The notes under the pieces are model-generated. The model had not been told where the DNA came from and did no database searches. It was given only the letters and a program-made list of their open reading frames with translations. From assembly GCF_002878395.1 (NCBI RefSeq), contig NC_061121.1, positions 44,170,023-44,234,022 of the forward strand: a stretch of DNA of 64,000 nt. Direction: 5' to 3'. Of this stretch, positions 23,841 through 35,204 are shown piece after piece. The position numbers and the translations under genes were made by a program. This stretch comes from Capsicum annuum (Eukaryota > Streptophyta > Magnoliopsida > Solanales > Solanaceae). Within the stretch, counting starts at the first letter, position 1; each line of letters starts with the position of its first letter.

Positions 23841-23858
23841 TCCCCAACAAAGTCGCCA
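23841..23858 (-). promoter_or_regulatory. Tat-T primer-binding site
   Basis: The minus strand reads TGGCGACTTTGTTGGGGA, a close match to the TGGCGACTCTGCTGGGGA primer site of Tat/Ogre elements. It lies a few bases downstream of the 5' LTR end at 23863. Confidence 0.75.
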
Positions 23859-25050
23859 GAGCTGTCACACCCTTTTTTTAACTCCAAAAAGATTGATTCT
23901 TTTTTTAGTTCGAAAGGGTTTTCATTATTAAAGTGACAAAAAATGAAAATTTTATTTTGAAAAGGATTATTTACATTTAAACTCAGAGTTGCCACTTGGC
24001 ATAAATCAGGTGTGCCAAGTAACCCATGGATAGCCTTTTTCAAAATGGTTTTGACTCTATAAAACTAATTCGTGAACAGAGATTCCGGCTATGGAATTCA
24101 GTTGAATGAGGGGAAGGTTTTAGGCACCCCACGATCCCGTGGTTTGACCACGGCTGCTTGGTGGAGTATATAGTCTACTTTGAACACTATGAATGTATAA
24201 ACTATGAATGTATAAACCATAAAGAAGCACGTAAAGTAATAAAACAAACAAACAAAACAAAACGAATAAAAGTATAGTGTTCAGTCTAATTATATAGTCC
24301 AAAAAATAAAAAAAAATGCGAAAATAAATCCTATCTAACTCATACTAATCCTAACTATGCTCCCAGGCTTCACCCGATGCCTCGAGCCTTCCTCACAAAC
24401 GTCTTCCGCCAACATAGCACGTCAGGGCATTCCCCACTGAATAAATACAATCTGTCTCGGGGCATTCCCTGGCTAAATGATACATTCGATCCAAAGGCAA
24501 TAGACCAAACCATTCAACACGCATTTCAAACATTCAATAATTCTAGGAGCAAGCACTTATTCCTAAATATTTTCCTACCCAACATGGCCTATCGTGCTAC
24601 TATCACGATCAACGATGTCAATGAATCTAAGTAAATTAACATTAGCTTTTTATCAATTTTCAATTTCAAACCCCCAAATAAGTATTTCCACTTATCAAAT
24701 GAGATATTATTTCATCACACAATTCATGATCAAGAGGACCCACAACGAATCAAAACAAGCAAATATTTACCAACCAAGATCAAATGACACATGGTATTCA
24801 ATCCAACACATCAAATATGATAAATAATGAAATAAAAATAGGGAAGGAGTAGAATTGGACCTCAAAATTTCTCTTTTATTCAATCAAATGATATGAAGTC
24901 CGCGCTGAAACCTCGAACCAACCTCAATCAGAATCAACCCAGCCTCGATATTTCACTATTTCTTACCTAAGAAGTACCATAATCACGAAGGGGAAAGGCC
25001 ATTATCCTTTTTGCGTTGTTTTTCATTGAGTCTCGCCGTGGAAATAGAAT

Positions 25051-25067
25051 GGGGGGGGGGGGGGGGG
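25051..25067 (+). repeat. Poly-G run (G17)
   Basis: Seventeen consecutive G residues inside the Tat-T LTR. Such runs are unstable and prone to sequencing length error. Confidence 0.95.
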
Positions 25068-25569
25068 TCGGCTCTTGTACTGGAATTATGATTTTGGTTT
25101 CACTGGAGCTCAATAGTTCCAAATATCATAGAATTCAAACCGGGTTCATGGTAGCAGTAGGTTTTCCGATCAAACTTCGGTGGATTTTCACATTTTTTTT
25201 GTTTTTTTTATTCTCTTCTCTCTTAAATTAACTCTTTCTCGCTTAGTTTTCTCTCTCAACCCTCTTTCTCTCACCCTCTCATCTTTCTATTTCGCTCACT
25301 CCAACTTGCTCTCCATTCACTGTGTGTGCGCGTGAGTTTTCGTGTGTGATTCTGTTCCTGAAGGGAGAAGATCGTGATGTATGTTATTCTGTGGTGTTGA
25401 TTTGTGAGGGTCAATCCAAGAAAAAAAATTGAGAGCGTCGGTTTTCTCTCATACCATTGTAGTGTCTTTCTGTATCTGAATATGGTAGTTTTTTATTTAT
25501 GGTTTTTTTTCCTTTTCTGTGAGGTGTATAGCGTATATACTCCCTCGTTATTTGTGGAAAAATAAATAT

Positions 25570-25609
25570 GGGGGGAGGGGGGTTAAAGGGTAAGGGTGGG
25601 GGTGTGGGG
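25570..25609 (+). promoter_or_regulatory. Potential G-quadruplex tract in LTR U3
   Basis: Six G-runs of three or more bases (25570-25575, 25577-25582, 25588-25590, 25594-25596, 25598-25602, 25606-25609) with loops of 1-5 nt. It lies 140-180 bp inside the start of the minus-strand LTR, that is in U3. Confidence 0.6.
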
Positions 25610-25749
25610 TGGTGTGAGGGAGGTATCAAAAGTTTGTTATTTTTTGTCCTTTTTGTGAAGAGATTATCACACGGGGGAGAACACATGGCAAGACGAAAGT
25701 AAAAATGGATAAATTGGGTTTTTGGGAGGGACAAAATTAGGTGTCTATA

Positions 25750-26265
25750 GACAATAACCCTCCCTTCAACCTCTCCACTTCCCCATTTACAAGCTATTTG
25801 ATTTTTTATCCACTTGGATCCAAGAACATGCTTCCCTTTTGGCAGATCAATAATAGTCCATGTGTTATTAGCCACTAAGGGTTGAATTTCTAACTTTGTG
25901 GCTTCCACACATCTTTCATCTAGTACAACTTGTTTAAAATGTTGAGGCTCAATCAAAGTGGAGAATTTGGTTCACTAAAATTGATAAGCAGGACTTAGTT
26001 TCCTTTAGGACAAACTGTTGGCCAATGAATGCTTGCATATCTGGTTTCTGGAGGTATCAACATAGTCATGCATCCACACAGATGGTCGGCTAGTCCTTGA
26101 TGGTCTACTAGAAAGAGGTTGAGGTTGGGAAAGCTTACCTTGGCAATTTGTTTCATTATTTGTGTTAGAGGGAGCTACATTAGGTATTGTAGTATCAGCA
26201 AAACTATTATCCTCAATAGGAGCAACTGCAGTGGGAGCCACTGCAGTGGGAGCCTTAGTGAGCAT
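25750..26265 (-). pseudogene. Copia-C linker and N-terminal RT
   Basis: 26265-26005 is a linker between integrase and RT ending in the usual basic RPSVWMHDY block. 25956-25750 is the start of the RT domain (MIEPQHFKQVV, then NNTWTIIDLPKGKHVLGSKW), breaking off shortly before the first catalytic region. The frame that continues to 25411 runs into Tat-T LTR sequence and is a chance fusion. Confidence 0.75.
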
Positions 26266-27316
26266 TTTATCATCTGTGGGAATTAAGAAGTCATTAATGT
26301 ATTCTTTAGATTTGGAAGCATATGTATACTATCCTTGTGATGGATCAAAGGGAAATGTATCCTCATGAAACATAACATCCATACTAACCAAAAAATTTTT
26401 TGAGTTGAAATCCAGCAGTAAATGTCCTTTTTGAGAATTTGAATAGCCAACCAACACAACAGGTTTAGCCCTTTCTGTGAACTTATCACCTCTTGGGAGA
26501 ACAATTACATAACATAAGTACCCAAAGACTCTGAGATGAGACAACTTGAGATCCTTGGAAAATAACAACTAAAATGGACTTTTACCACTCAGTACAGAAG
26601 ATGATGACCTGTTCATGATATACATTGTAACTTTCACACATAAACCCCAATACTTAATGGGCAAGTGAGGCTAGAACTTGAGAGCTCTGGCTATGTTTAA
26701 GATGTGCCTGTGCTTCCTCTCCAAACTCCATTCTGTTGATGACTGTAAGGGTAACTGGTTTGATGTAGAATACATAGAGATTGAAATAATATCTTACATT
26801 GAGAGTTGATAAAATCAGTCCCATTGTCAGATCTATGGTTTTTACTACCAATCCAAACTATGTTTTAATCATGGAAATGAAGGTCTTAATTGCCACTATG
26901 ATCTCAGATTTTAGATGCAATAGATGCACCCAATTGTATCTACTATAGTCATCTACCATGGTCAAGAAATAACATTTATTATCAAATGCAGAAGTTTTGT
27001 ATGGACCCATAAATCCGTGTGTACAAGTTCAAATCATGTAGAACACCTAGTAGTACTTGTAGGAAAAGACATTCTTGTCTGTTTGCCTAGTGGACACACA
27101 GTACATTTATTCAATATATTTACATCAATAGGATTCTTCAGAATATCTAAGATCTTTAGAACCTAAGAAGATGGATTTTCGAGCCTCTAGTACCATAAGC
27201 TGCAACTAGAAGTTAAAACTTCTGCAATGAATCTGCATTGTGTTGATGCTGTATTGTTATTATCTCCTTTCCATTCCCCTTTAAGAACATACAGACCTCC
27301 CTCTTTTCTACTAATC
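26266..27316 (-). pseudogene. Copia-C integrase, broken
   Basis: Integrase homology in broken frames: CPLGKQTR (zinc-region end, about 27060-27090), HTDLW (about 27020), and the C-terminal LSHLRVFGYLCYVIVLP and AKPVVLVGYSNSQKGHLL blocks within 26568-26329. The conserved order is kept but stops interrupt the catalytic core. Confidence 0.7.
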
Positions 27317-27318
27317 CC

Positions 27319-27816
27319 CTACACCTTGCCATTAAAAAGGTTCTTAAAAACACAAAAATCAGTATAAACGGACACAAAACATGAAAGTTCCTTTGTTACC
27401 TTAGCAACAGACAACAAATTGAGTTTGAAATCTGGAACAAATAGAACATCTTTGATCACAACATCTGCAAACATGTAGGCTTTTCCAGTGTGTGAAATTG
27501 TGACCTCAATACCTGTTGGAAGGTGCAACTTGTCCAAATGTCTAGGATCTAGTCTCATACTATTCTTGAATAAGTTTCTATATATAGACACATGGTGTGT
27601 AGCTCCTGAGTCTACAGTCCAACTATCAGAACAAGTTTTGGACAAAGAACAAGTAGTGATACCTATCATGTTTACTTGTATCATGTCTTTAGTATCCTTG
27701 CTCAACATTCTTATAATCTGATTATGCTCTTCTTCTATTAATCTGTGATGTTTTTCCATCGATGCTTGGTTCACTTCATGACTGGAACTGCCAGTTTCAA
27801 CTTGTCCTGCTATCAT
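27319..27816 (-). pseudogene. Copia-C protease and pre-integrase region
   Basis: A 165-codon open block with the retropepsin signature WTVDSGATHHV (about residues 67-77, catalytic DSG intact) and DVLFVPDFKLNLLSV typical of the protease/pre-integrase stretch in RE1-like Copia proteins. The zinc-knuckle part just upstream is broken by stops. Confidence 0.8.
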
Positions 27817-28130
27817 GGATGAAATTTGAGAAGACTTGTTACTAGAATTGGCAAAGTTGTTACCAGCAGTGTTCTGTTATCTGAAGTTAGAAGTATAGTC
27901 TTATTTCTTCTTGTTCTTCCCATCATTTTGGTACCTTATCAGTTTATAGAAAGTTCCCTTAGTATGACCTGAGAGATGAGAGTATTCATATTTCTGCCCT
28001 TGTAGTTGGTGTTTCCTTGTCCAAACCCATAATTTTGATTCACTTGTATACAAGCTAAATGTTGGATTTAATCCTCTATAAGCATAGAATAAGCTTGATT
28101 AAGAATAGGAGTTACTCCTTTAAGCAGTAC

Positions 28131-28709
28131 CTATATCCTAGCTTGATCATAGGACTCATTTAGGCCACTCAAAAACTTTAAAAGTCTCAGTTGACACATA
28201 TGATCTAAGTACTCTCTAGATTTAGGACAATTACAGCTAGCAATAGGTGCTAAAATATCATATTCGCTACACATGCTCTTCAATTTGGTAAAATAAGCTG
28301 ATACAAAATCTTTACCTTGAGAAAGCATATTGATTTCATGATGCAATTGATATATATGAATACAATTCACCTTGTCATATCTCTCCTTAAAATCTTCCAA
28401 GACTGCACAAGCATTCGTGACATAAACAATACCTGATATTTGACTTTCACTCACAGTGTTCATGATCCAGGAAAGGACAATTGCATTACATATTTCCCAT
28501 TGTTCATGAAGCTCCTCTCTGTATGACTCCTTGTTGCAGGTTCCGGTGACAAAACAAAATTTTCTCTTCCCTAAGAGAGAAATATGCATCGATCGACTCC
28601 ACAAACTATAGTTTTCCAAATCATTTAATTTGATTGGAACAAGTACAACGCTGGAACTATCAGAAGCAGCAATGAAAAGTGGGTCACTTTGATCAATTTT
28701 TGGCGCCAT
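28131..28709 (-). pseudogene. Copia-C gag N-terminal domain
   Basis: The start chosen is the Met of MAPKIDQSDPLFI (28709), which is the family start; the upstream Met at 28751 is in the leader. The open block of 192 codons carries the gag-polypeptide fold signatures ENYSLWSRSM, FVTGTCNKESY, IYQLHHEI and FLSGLNESYDQAR. It ends in a stop at 28131, directly after which homology continues (VLLKGVTPILNQAYSML), so a single stop separates it from the rest of gag. Confidence 0.82.
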
Positions 28710-28840
28710 GATTGAGAAGATTGAATTACAATATAGATCAGAATCGTGCAAAAGAGAGAACTAGAAAACAGAGATCTCAAATTGCACAGAGAACTCAATG
28801 AAAAAATTAATCGAAAACACACTTAGTGTTGAGTTCGGTT

Positions 28841-28851
28841 CTCTGATACCA
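28841..28851 (-). promoter_or_regulatory. Copia-C primer-binding site
   Basis: The minus strand reads TGGTATCAGAG immediately after the 5' LTR end, the initiator-Met tRNA primer sequence without mismatch. Confidence 0.85.
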
Positions 28852-29128
28852 TGTGAAATACAAGCATTGCAGCTTGATAGTTTGTAATCAAAGAGAAGAA
28901 GGAGATGAAGTGAGACTGAATTTCATTATCTTCTCTTGAAACTTTCAATGATGAGTCTATTTATAGACTTGAGATAAGATAAGTTAAGCTGGGAGCTTAT
29001 GTCCAGCTCACTGCCAGCTCATCATAACAAACCAATTATTCTCCTAACAACCTGTAACAACCTCTAACAACTTCCACAACTAACTTAGTTACTTGCTAAT
29101 CAATTAATTACTCCTATCTGTTTACACA
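28852..29128 (-). repeat. Copia-C 5' LTR
   Basis: 277 bp. The plus-strand ends TGTGAAA and TTTACACA are inverted repeats with one indel. Position is fixed by the adjacent primer site. The 3' LTR is missing, so no target duplication can be checked. Confidence 0.8.
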
Positions 29129-29301
29129 TCAAGCGAACAGTAGTTGTATATGTGTGATCATCAGTGATCATCAATCTGTAGTCAAAACATCTTGACATTA
29201 AAGAAACTTTCATTTTCTGTGCAATTCTCAAAATTCTTGTTCTTTTTATCCTTCACCATTCAGAGTTTACCAAATATCCTTTTTGGATAATCGGAATCCT
29301 T

Positions 29302-29574
29302 ACGAGGTCTTCAACATCTGAAGGTGTTCCAAAAGGTCATTGTGCAGTATACATAGGAGAGAGTCAAAAGAAGAGATTTGTCGTGCCAGTATCATACTTG
29401 AACCAAACATCATTACAAATGTTGTTAGCTCAATCTGAAGATGAGTTTGGCTTTGATCATCCAATGGGTGACCTCACAATACCTTGCAAAGAGGATGTGT
29501 TCATTGATCTTACCACCCGTTTGAGGAGATTACAAGTAGGACATAGTGCAAATTCTTCTGCCCATGAAGTTTAG
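29302..29574 (+). pseudogene. SAUR-a: SAUR-like auxin-responsive gene copy without a start codon
   Basis: SAUR proteins are small, rapidly auxin-induced proteins that promote cell expansion by inhibiting PP2C-D phosphatases at the plasma membrane. The frame encodes a full-looking SAUR domain: [26 protein letters not shown], and [20 protein letters not shown], ending at TAG 29572-29574. The frame is open upstream to 29182 but has no ATG before 29383, which is in the middle of the domain. The N-terminus has therefore been lost or diverged, or lies behind an unusual intron; SAURs normally have none. The core is free of stops, so decay is recent. It is paralogous to SAUR-c, including the 3' flank. 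Copia-C sits about 170 bp upstream. Confidence 0.75.
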
Positions 29575-30633
29575 TAAAGCAATAGGATTTGAAATGAGAA
29601 AGATATAGAGATAGTAGACATCGAGAAAACAATTTCTTTTTTAAACCATTTTTATTGTAGTAGTAAACAAGGATAATGTTCTCATAAAGTTTAGTTAAAC
29701 TGACCAACCAACTGTAAAATAGATATAGCCAATTTTTATTTAAGAAAATTTTCTCACACATTTTGTACATCCATATTTTCTCATTTAGTAGATAAATATG
29801 CCTGTTTTGCACAACTATTTTCCTGGCTTAATCGACACAAGCAAATAAGTACTATTTACAGTTTCTCGGACACCTCCTTTGTGGTTGTATGTTAAAATTC
29901 CTGATTCTACATGCTCTGAATATCCAAATATATAGTAAATCTCAAATGCTTCTGGGAAAGTGAATTCCATATCGTGTCTAATAGAAGCAAAAATGAGCTG
30001 TTAAATAACGTGATTGTGGGTTCAGCTTAAATTCTTGACCTGTATATCTAGAATTAGGGGATTTGCTGAATTTGATTCTTTCTTTTGTTGTGTTTTTTGT
30101 CTCAATTTGTAAAATATAAGCTTCTAGTTATTTCTATCAAAGAAGCAAGAGAAAGGTATGTTGGCCAAATATGCCATAGTAAAGGCTCTTCATTACTAGT
30201 TTAAACTTGAGGCCGCTTTATTCTTTATTTCCACTAAACATATTGGAGACCATGATCTTGTAACGCTATGTAAGTGCGCTACTCTAAGTATTCTGGATCA
30301 TTACAACTTACTAAACCACTTGTTTAAACAGTTATCTTGCATTATGCCTTAATAAAAGGGCAGCCCGGTGCACAAAGCATCCCGCGTTTATAGGGATTGG
30401 CCGACCCCCAACTATCTTGAAATATTTGATAGTTACTTACATATGAGGTATAAGCTAATTGAAATTAGCAGTGTAAATATCTTTGTGTATTTGAGACTAT
30501 TGTATGATTTATTTGTATATTTGGATATGAAGACCATATTACCAGAAGCAAGAATCAAAGTGGTGGCCGATTAGTATAGCGTAGGAGTAACCACTGAGAT
30601 TTGTTATTACATTCTAAATGATTTTTCTAATTT
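29575..30633. other. Native SAUR-a 3' flank
   Basis: About 1 kb of host sequence. Its first 0.6 kb aligns with the SAUR-c 3' flank (47747-48103 and 57411-57640), for example the shared TTTGTGGTTGTAT and TATCTAGAATTAGGGGA strings. No further gene is seen. Confidence 0.65.
30354..30390 (+). repeat. Short SINE-like fragment
   Basis: The string AAAGGGCAGCCCGGTGCAC followed by AAAGCATCCCGCG resembles the 5' end of the tRNA-derived TS-type SINEs common in nightshades. Only about 37 bp are recognisable; box B and the 3' tail are not seen. Confidence 0.45.
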
Positions 30634-30638
30634 GAAGC

Positions 30639-30863
30639 TATTAAAATAATACGATTCAAATCGATAGGGAAAAAAACTCACTACGCTGAAGAGGAAGAAG
30701 AACTGTATTTCGGTTATTGTGTTGAAAAAGAAGAAGTTAGTTTCATTGATAAGATGAAAAGGTTACATAATGTGACTACCATGCTTGGTATTTATAGAGT
30801 CACATGATTCACACATCATCTTCTAGAACCTTCTAATAACTGCTCCTAACTTACATTTTAACA
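30639..30863 (-). repeat. Copia-B 3' LTR
   Basis: 225 bp against 301 bp in the 5' LTR; about 80 bp near the U3 end is missing or rearranged. Minus-strand start is TGTTAAAATG and end is TTTTAATA (original CA changed). Confidence 0.85.
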
Positions 30864-30993
30864 TCCCCCCTCAAGCTGAAGGATACAAAATTTTAAGCAC
30901 ACCAAACTTTCCTAGAAGATGCAAGTGATGCTCTTCAGTGAGGCTCTTGGTAAGTATATCTACAACTTGATGAGTTGTGGGAACATACACAGT

Positions 30994-31689
30994 TTACACA
31001 AGCCCTTCCTTGATCTTATCTCTTATAAAGTGGCAATAAATCTCAATATGTTTTGTCCTTTCATGAAAAATGGGGTTGGCTGTCAATTGTATTGTAGACT
31101 TACTATCACTTAAGAGTGTGATAGGCTTATTGACAAGCACATCCAATTCCTCAAATAATCCTGTCAACCATGTGACTTCTGCTAGAGCTGAAGCTATGCT
31201 TCTATATTCTTCTTCAGCTGATCTTCTAGACACAATATGTTGCTTCTTGGACTTCTAGGTAATCAAGGATTTACCAAAATGTACCACATATCATGTGACA
31301 GATCTCCTTGTGTTTGGACATGTTGCCTAGTCTGAGTCACACCAGCACACAAGATCTGCAGTAGGTTGAGCCTTAAGCCAACCACCCTGGTCTACTGTTC
31401 CTTTTAAGTTTCTGATTACCCGGTTTGTAGTTTCCAAATGAGACCTTTTAGGCTGGTACATAAATTAAATTAAGGTCTGCACAACATAGCTAATATTAGG
31501 TCTAGTTATGGTTTCATACATCAACTTCCCAACTAGATTATGATAAGAAGTAATGTTCTTGAGAACACCATGACTTGTGGCACCTTTTACTTTATCAAAC
31601 TCAATTGACGTTAGCTTGACATTAGATTTTAATGGAGCAAGTGCAGGTTTATCCTGAGCTAGTCCAGTCTTTTAAATGAGCTCTAAAAT
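30994..31689 (-). pseudogene. Copia-B RT C-terminal part and RNase H
   Basis: Reading leftwards from the chromovirus border at 31690: the end of the RT connection (KPALAPLKSNVKLTSIEFDK, KLMYETITRPNISYVVQ), then RNase H with AEEEYRSIASALAEVTWL, SDSKSTIQLTANPIFHERTK and HIEIYCHFIRD. The last 80 codons are open to 30994. Two or three stops lie in the upstream half. It is the direct continuation of the RT segment at 40405-41025 across the nested element. Confidence 0.82.
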
Positions 31690-33815
31690 AGTCACGATCT
31701 AAAATGAGGCCCTGGCCTTGACCATGACGAGCATCCCGAACCACGAAGGCTCGGGCACCCTTCTCCTTCTGGTAATCATGCACAATGTTCATACAATACA
31801 AGAAGAGGCAGAAATATAGTTTAATAAGGAATCATGGTCACTCTGAAATCAAATTAAAGATGAAAATTAAAAACAACAACTAGATAATATTTGAACCAGT
31901 CTATGAAATCTCGAATACATTATAATATGACAACTGTCTGAAAACTGGGACAAGGCCCCCAGTAGACCCAGATCCAAATGAATAACATATGTATGAAAAA
32001 GTCAGGCCTTTTGACCGAAAGAAGGCTCACCAACTGGACACTACTAACTATGACGCTACTTCTTAAAAGGACTCCTCGACTTAGACTCAGACCCTGAGAA
32101 GATAAGGGGTCAATACAATTGTACCGGTATGCAGAGTAATCACAAAAAAAAATATAATTTTTATATAACATAGGTGAGAGCTACTATAAAACACTTTAAC
32201 ACAAAATAGTTTGAAAACACATGAGCACAGCATAATGATTTTTCAACAAAAATGCAACACTACTGAGCTAGGTGGTACACCCTACAATTTTATATTTTCA
32301 CCAACTGCCAAATCTCGGTTGCCGCCAAGATTGGAATATTAGTGAAGGGAGTACACATAGGATCACATAGCAGGGTGCCATAACCCTTATCAAGTCAATA
32401 TTCCGTGGTTGGGCTCAATATCACATAGCAGGGCTCCTAACCATTAGTCCTAATTTGGGATGACATAATACTAGGTACATAAGATCACATAGCAGGGTAC
32501 CAAGTTCTCGTGTCGGCAAATCATGGTTTCCAGCATAGAGTCATTTTACTCGTGGTTTCTTCGGGTAACCAGCTATCTCACATCCATTTAAGCTTTAGGC
32601 TTGATTTAAGATAAAACATGCATCATGCGCACCACATTCTTTTCCTCCTTTTTATTCGAGGAAATTCCTCTGTGGGGTATTGTCATACCCCGACTTGCAA
32701 GTTATCAGAACACATCAATTCTCAAAAAAAATCCATTATGCAAATCACAGTATGAACACACATAAAACCTCCATACATCAAACACAAGCATAAATATTTC
32801 CCACATGTAACAATCAAGATACTTCATCATTTATAAAGTAGTACAGTAGTGGTTATGAAACTTATGCTCTCAGTAGCTTAACACGAGTATCATGTGGGGT
32901 ATAGAAACATTATCAGGGGGGAAGTTTAAGAATTCACATTTGATAGTCATAACTCTCTTTAAAATTCAAATCACATGTCTACAAATTCCACAATTAAGAT
33001 ATGTAAACAAACAACCCCATGATCATTTAATAATCCTTTCAAAATCATAACCCAAAACATGTTGTTGATATTAAAACGAAACCCCACTTATAAATAACAT
33101 ACACGCTTGTACAAATATTGAAGTTCCTGTTTAAATTCATATCAAAATTATGCCCAAGAGATTTAGGACAACCCCACGTACCTTATGTTTTTTAAGAGGA
33201 AGAGCGGATTACGAATTTCACCGTAGTTCAAGAAACTATTGACTTGCAAGGATGAGTTCTCTATCTTGAAAGAAGAGGCTAGGGTTTTCAATTTGATGCT
33301 AAGGGAGTTATTTTTTTTATGAAAACCTACCTAAAGTGCTAATATAGTGTTTTAAATTTTGTGTTTGGAGCGTATTAGGATACGGAAAAATGACCTAATT
33401 ACCCTTAAAAATGCAGATTTTACAAGATAAAACAACTGGGCATCGATACGAAATTTGACACATCGTACATCTACCGCATCAAGCCTCAGTACTTTTTCTG
33501 AACAAGGATTAACCATCGCGATGGGTGATGCAGAACACCAAGATCGAGTTGGTTCTCTATTTTGGAACACCAAACATGGTCTAAACGCGATCCAAAAAAT
33601 CTGAAACTTGTTCGGGAGCACCTATTGATCCCCCGAATCAAAAACTAGCTAACATTGCAACTATTGAGGGTCGCGAAGGTCAAAAATAAAATCATCAAGG
33701 ATTTGGTGCTCAAAATGGCTAAGTCTCTCTTTACACATAAAGTATTTTCAAGTTTCTAGCCTCTCACACATGCCTCTAGGTGACATCAAGTCAAACAAAA
33801 CTATGGGGTGTTACA
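31690..33815 (-). repeat. Gypsy-T 3' LTR
   Basis: 2126 bp. It starts TGTAACACCCC on the minus strand and ends GATCGTGACT (original CA mutated). It is longer than the 5' LTR mainly because the latter lacks about 110 bp equivalent to 33560-33690. Confidence 0.85.
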
Positions 33816-33904
33816 TTATCCCCCCTTAGGATCATTCGTCCCTAAATGATTTCGCAGAACACAAACAAGCACAATTTAAACCATACTAAGGCCATAAAAG
33901 AATA

Positions 33905-34058
33905 AGACAAATATTGTACCTTTCGTTTCGTTATTTACCAGATCAAAAAGCTTTGTGTATTTTGCATGCATCTCATCTTCTGATTCCCATGTAGCTTTTT
34001 CAATTTTTTGATTTTTCCATAACACATTAACTGAGATTATCTCCTTGCTCCTCAACTT
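33905..34058 (-). pseudogene. Gypsy-T chromodomain
   Basis: After a stop at 34059 the frame continues with a chromodomain: KLRSKEIISVNVLWKNQ, then ATWESEDEMHAKYTKLF. This matches the C-terminal chromodomain of Tekay integrases (LRNKEV...VLWRN...ATWE.E). Such domains guide integration to heterochromatin. The stop separates it from the integrase body. Confidence 0.75.
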
Positions 34059-34059
34059 T

Positions 34060-35200
34060 TAGACCCGACACTCCAGAATAGCAACGGGTTCCTCCTCATA
34101 AACTAAGGAGTCTTTCACATTGATCTCCTCTACAGGAAATACTAAAGAATGATCTCTAATACACTTCTTCGACATGGACATATGAAATACTGGATGGACA
34201 GAACCCAGGCTTGCAGGCAACTTTAACTCATAGCAAACCCCACATATTCTTCTCAAAATCTTATATGGCCCTATATATTGAGGACTTAACTTAAATTTCT
34301 TCTCGAATCGCATGAATCCCTTCATAGGAGAGACTTTGAGAAACACCCAATCACCAACCTTAAATTTTAGCTCCTTTCTTCTAACATTGGTATAGGAATT
34401 GTAATGATTCTGAGTTGTCTTTGTTCGTTCTCTAATGATTTTTATGTACTCCACCGCTTGATGAACAAGGACAGGCCCAAACAATCGTGTTTCACCTACT
34501 TTATACCACCTTATTGGTGACCTATATCTTCTCCCATATAATGCCTTAAAAGGAGCCATCCAAATACTGGCATGGTAGCTGTTATTATATGCGAACTCTA
34601 TCAATGGAATGGGATCTACCCAACTACCTTTGAAGTCAATTACGCAGTCCCTCAACATATCCTCAAGGGTCTGAATGGTGTGCTCAGCTTACCCATCTGT
34701 CTGAGGGTGAAACGCAGTACTTAGGTTCAATTGGGTACCTAAACTCCTTTGAAAAGACCTCCAAAATTGCAAGGAGAATCGCGTACCTCGATCAGATATA
34801 ATTGATATTGGTGCTCCATGCAAACAAACTATCTCTTCAATGTACAGCTTGGCATAATCATCTCCCGAATTCTTAGTCCCGACAGGCAGAAAGTGAGCTG
34901 ACTTGGTCGGCCGATCTACAATTAACCAGATAGAATCATACTACTTTTAGGACCTTGAAAGTACCATGATAAAATCCATATTGATTATCTCCCACTTCCA
35001 TAAAGTCAATGCTATCTCTTGGGAAGTACCACCTAGCCACATATGCTCTACTTTAACTTATTGGCAATTCAAGCACTTAGAAACATACTTAGCAACATCG
35101 CTTTTCATATTATTCCTCTAATATATAGCTTTAAGATCATGGTACATCTTAGTAGATCCTAGATGAACAACATACCTCGAATGTGATCTTCATTGAGGTT
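34060..35200 (-). pseudogene. Gypsy-T integrase
   Basis: The core is seen in IVDRPTKSAHFLPV (about 34920-34880), SIISDRGTRFS (about 34810-34780) and FHPQTDG followed by a stop where the family reads Q (about 34720-34690). A 199-codon open block (34658-34059) runs from MLRDCVIDFKGSW through PFKALYGRRYRSPI and GDWVFLKVSPMKG to HPVFHMS, the integrase C-terminal domain with the GPY/F-type segment (YIGPYKIL). The stop at the Q of HPQTDGQ inactivates this copy. Confidence 0.85.
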
Positions 35201-35204
35201 TCTT

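Larger units (their letters stand above)
20366..25749 (-). mobile_element. Tat-T: Tat/Ogre-type Gypsy element, 5' LTR and gag only
   Basis: On the minus strand the order is 5' LTR (25749-23863), primer site, a long AT-rich leader (about 23840-22014) and gag (22013-20582), after which the element is cut at 20366. The primer site TGGCGACTTTGTTGGGGA follows the LTR and is the type used by Tat/Ogre elements. No pol is present. The right edge abuts Copia-C inside its RT gene, suggesting insertion there, but the other half of Copia-C is missing, so a later deletion is implied. Confidence 0.8.
23863..25749 (-). repeat. Tat-T 5' LTR
   Basis: 1887 bp. The plus-strand ends are TGTCACACCC (left) and GGTGTCTATA (right). 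The minus-strand start TATAGACACCTAATTTTG is the usual TGTAGACACC opening with one change. It contains the AGTTGCCACTTGGC block (near 23991) and the AGGTTTTAGGCACCCCACG block (near 24115) that recur in Tat LTRs. It also contains a G17 run (25051-25067) and a G-rich stretch (25570-25609). Confidence 0.75.
25750..29128 (-). mobile_element. Copia-C: Copia element, 5' LTR to start of RT, truncated
   Basis: Minus-strand order is 5' LTR (29128-28852), iMet primer site (28851-28841), gag, protease, integrase, linker and the first about 60 codons of RT, then the junction with Tat-T at 25749/25750. The rest of RT, RNase H and the 3' LTR are absent from the window. Numerous stops occur. The 5' LTR ends about 170 bp upstream of the conserved SAUR coding sequence at 29302, so it occupies that gene's promoter region. 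Confidence 0.88.

Noticed and set aside
25200..25340. CT-rich tract as a gene promoter
   Set aside because: Lies within the Tat-T LTR; no host gene starts nearby.
25411..25956. 181-codon minus-strand open frame
   Set aside because: Only the first part (25956-25750) is Copia-C RT; the rest is Tat-T LTR read by chance across the element junction.
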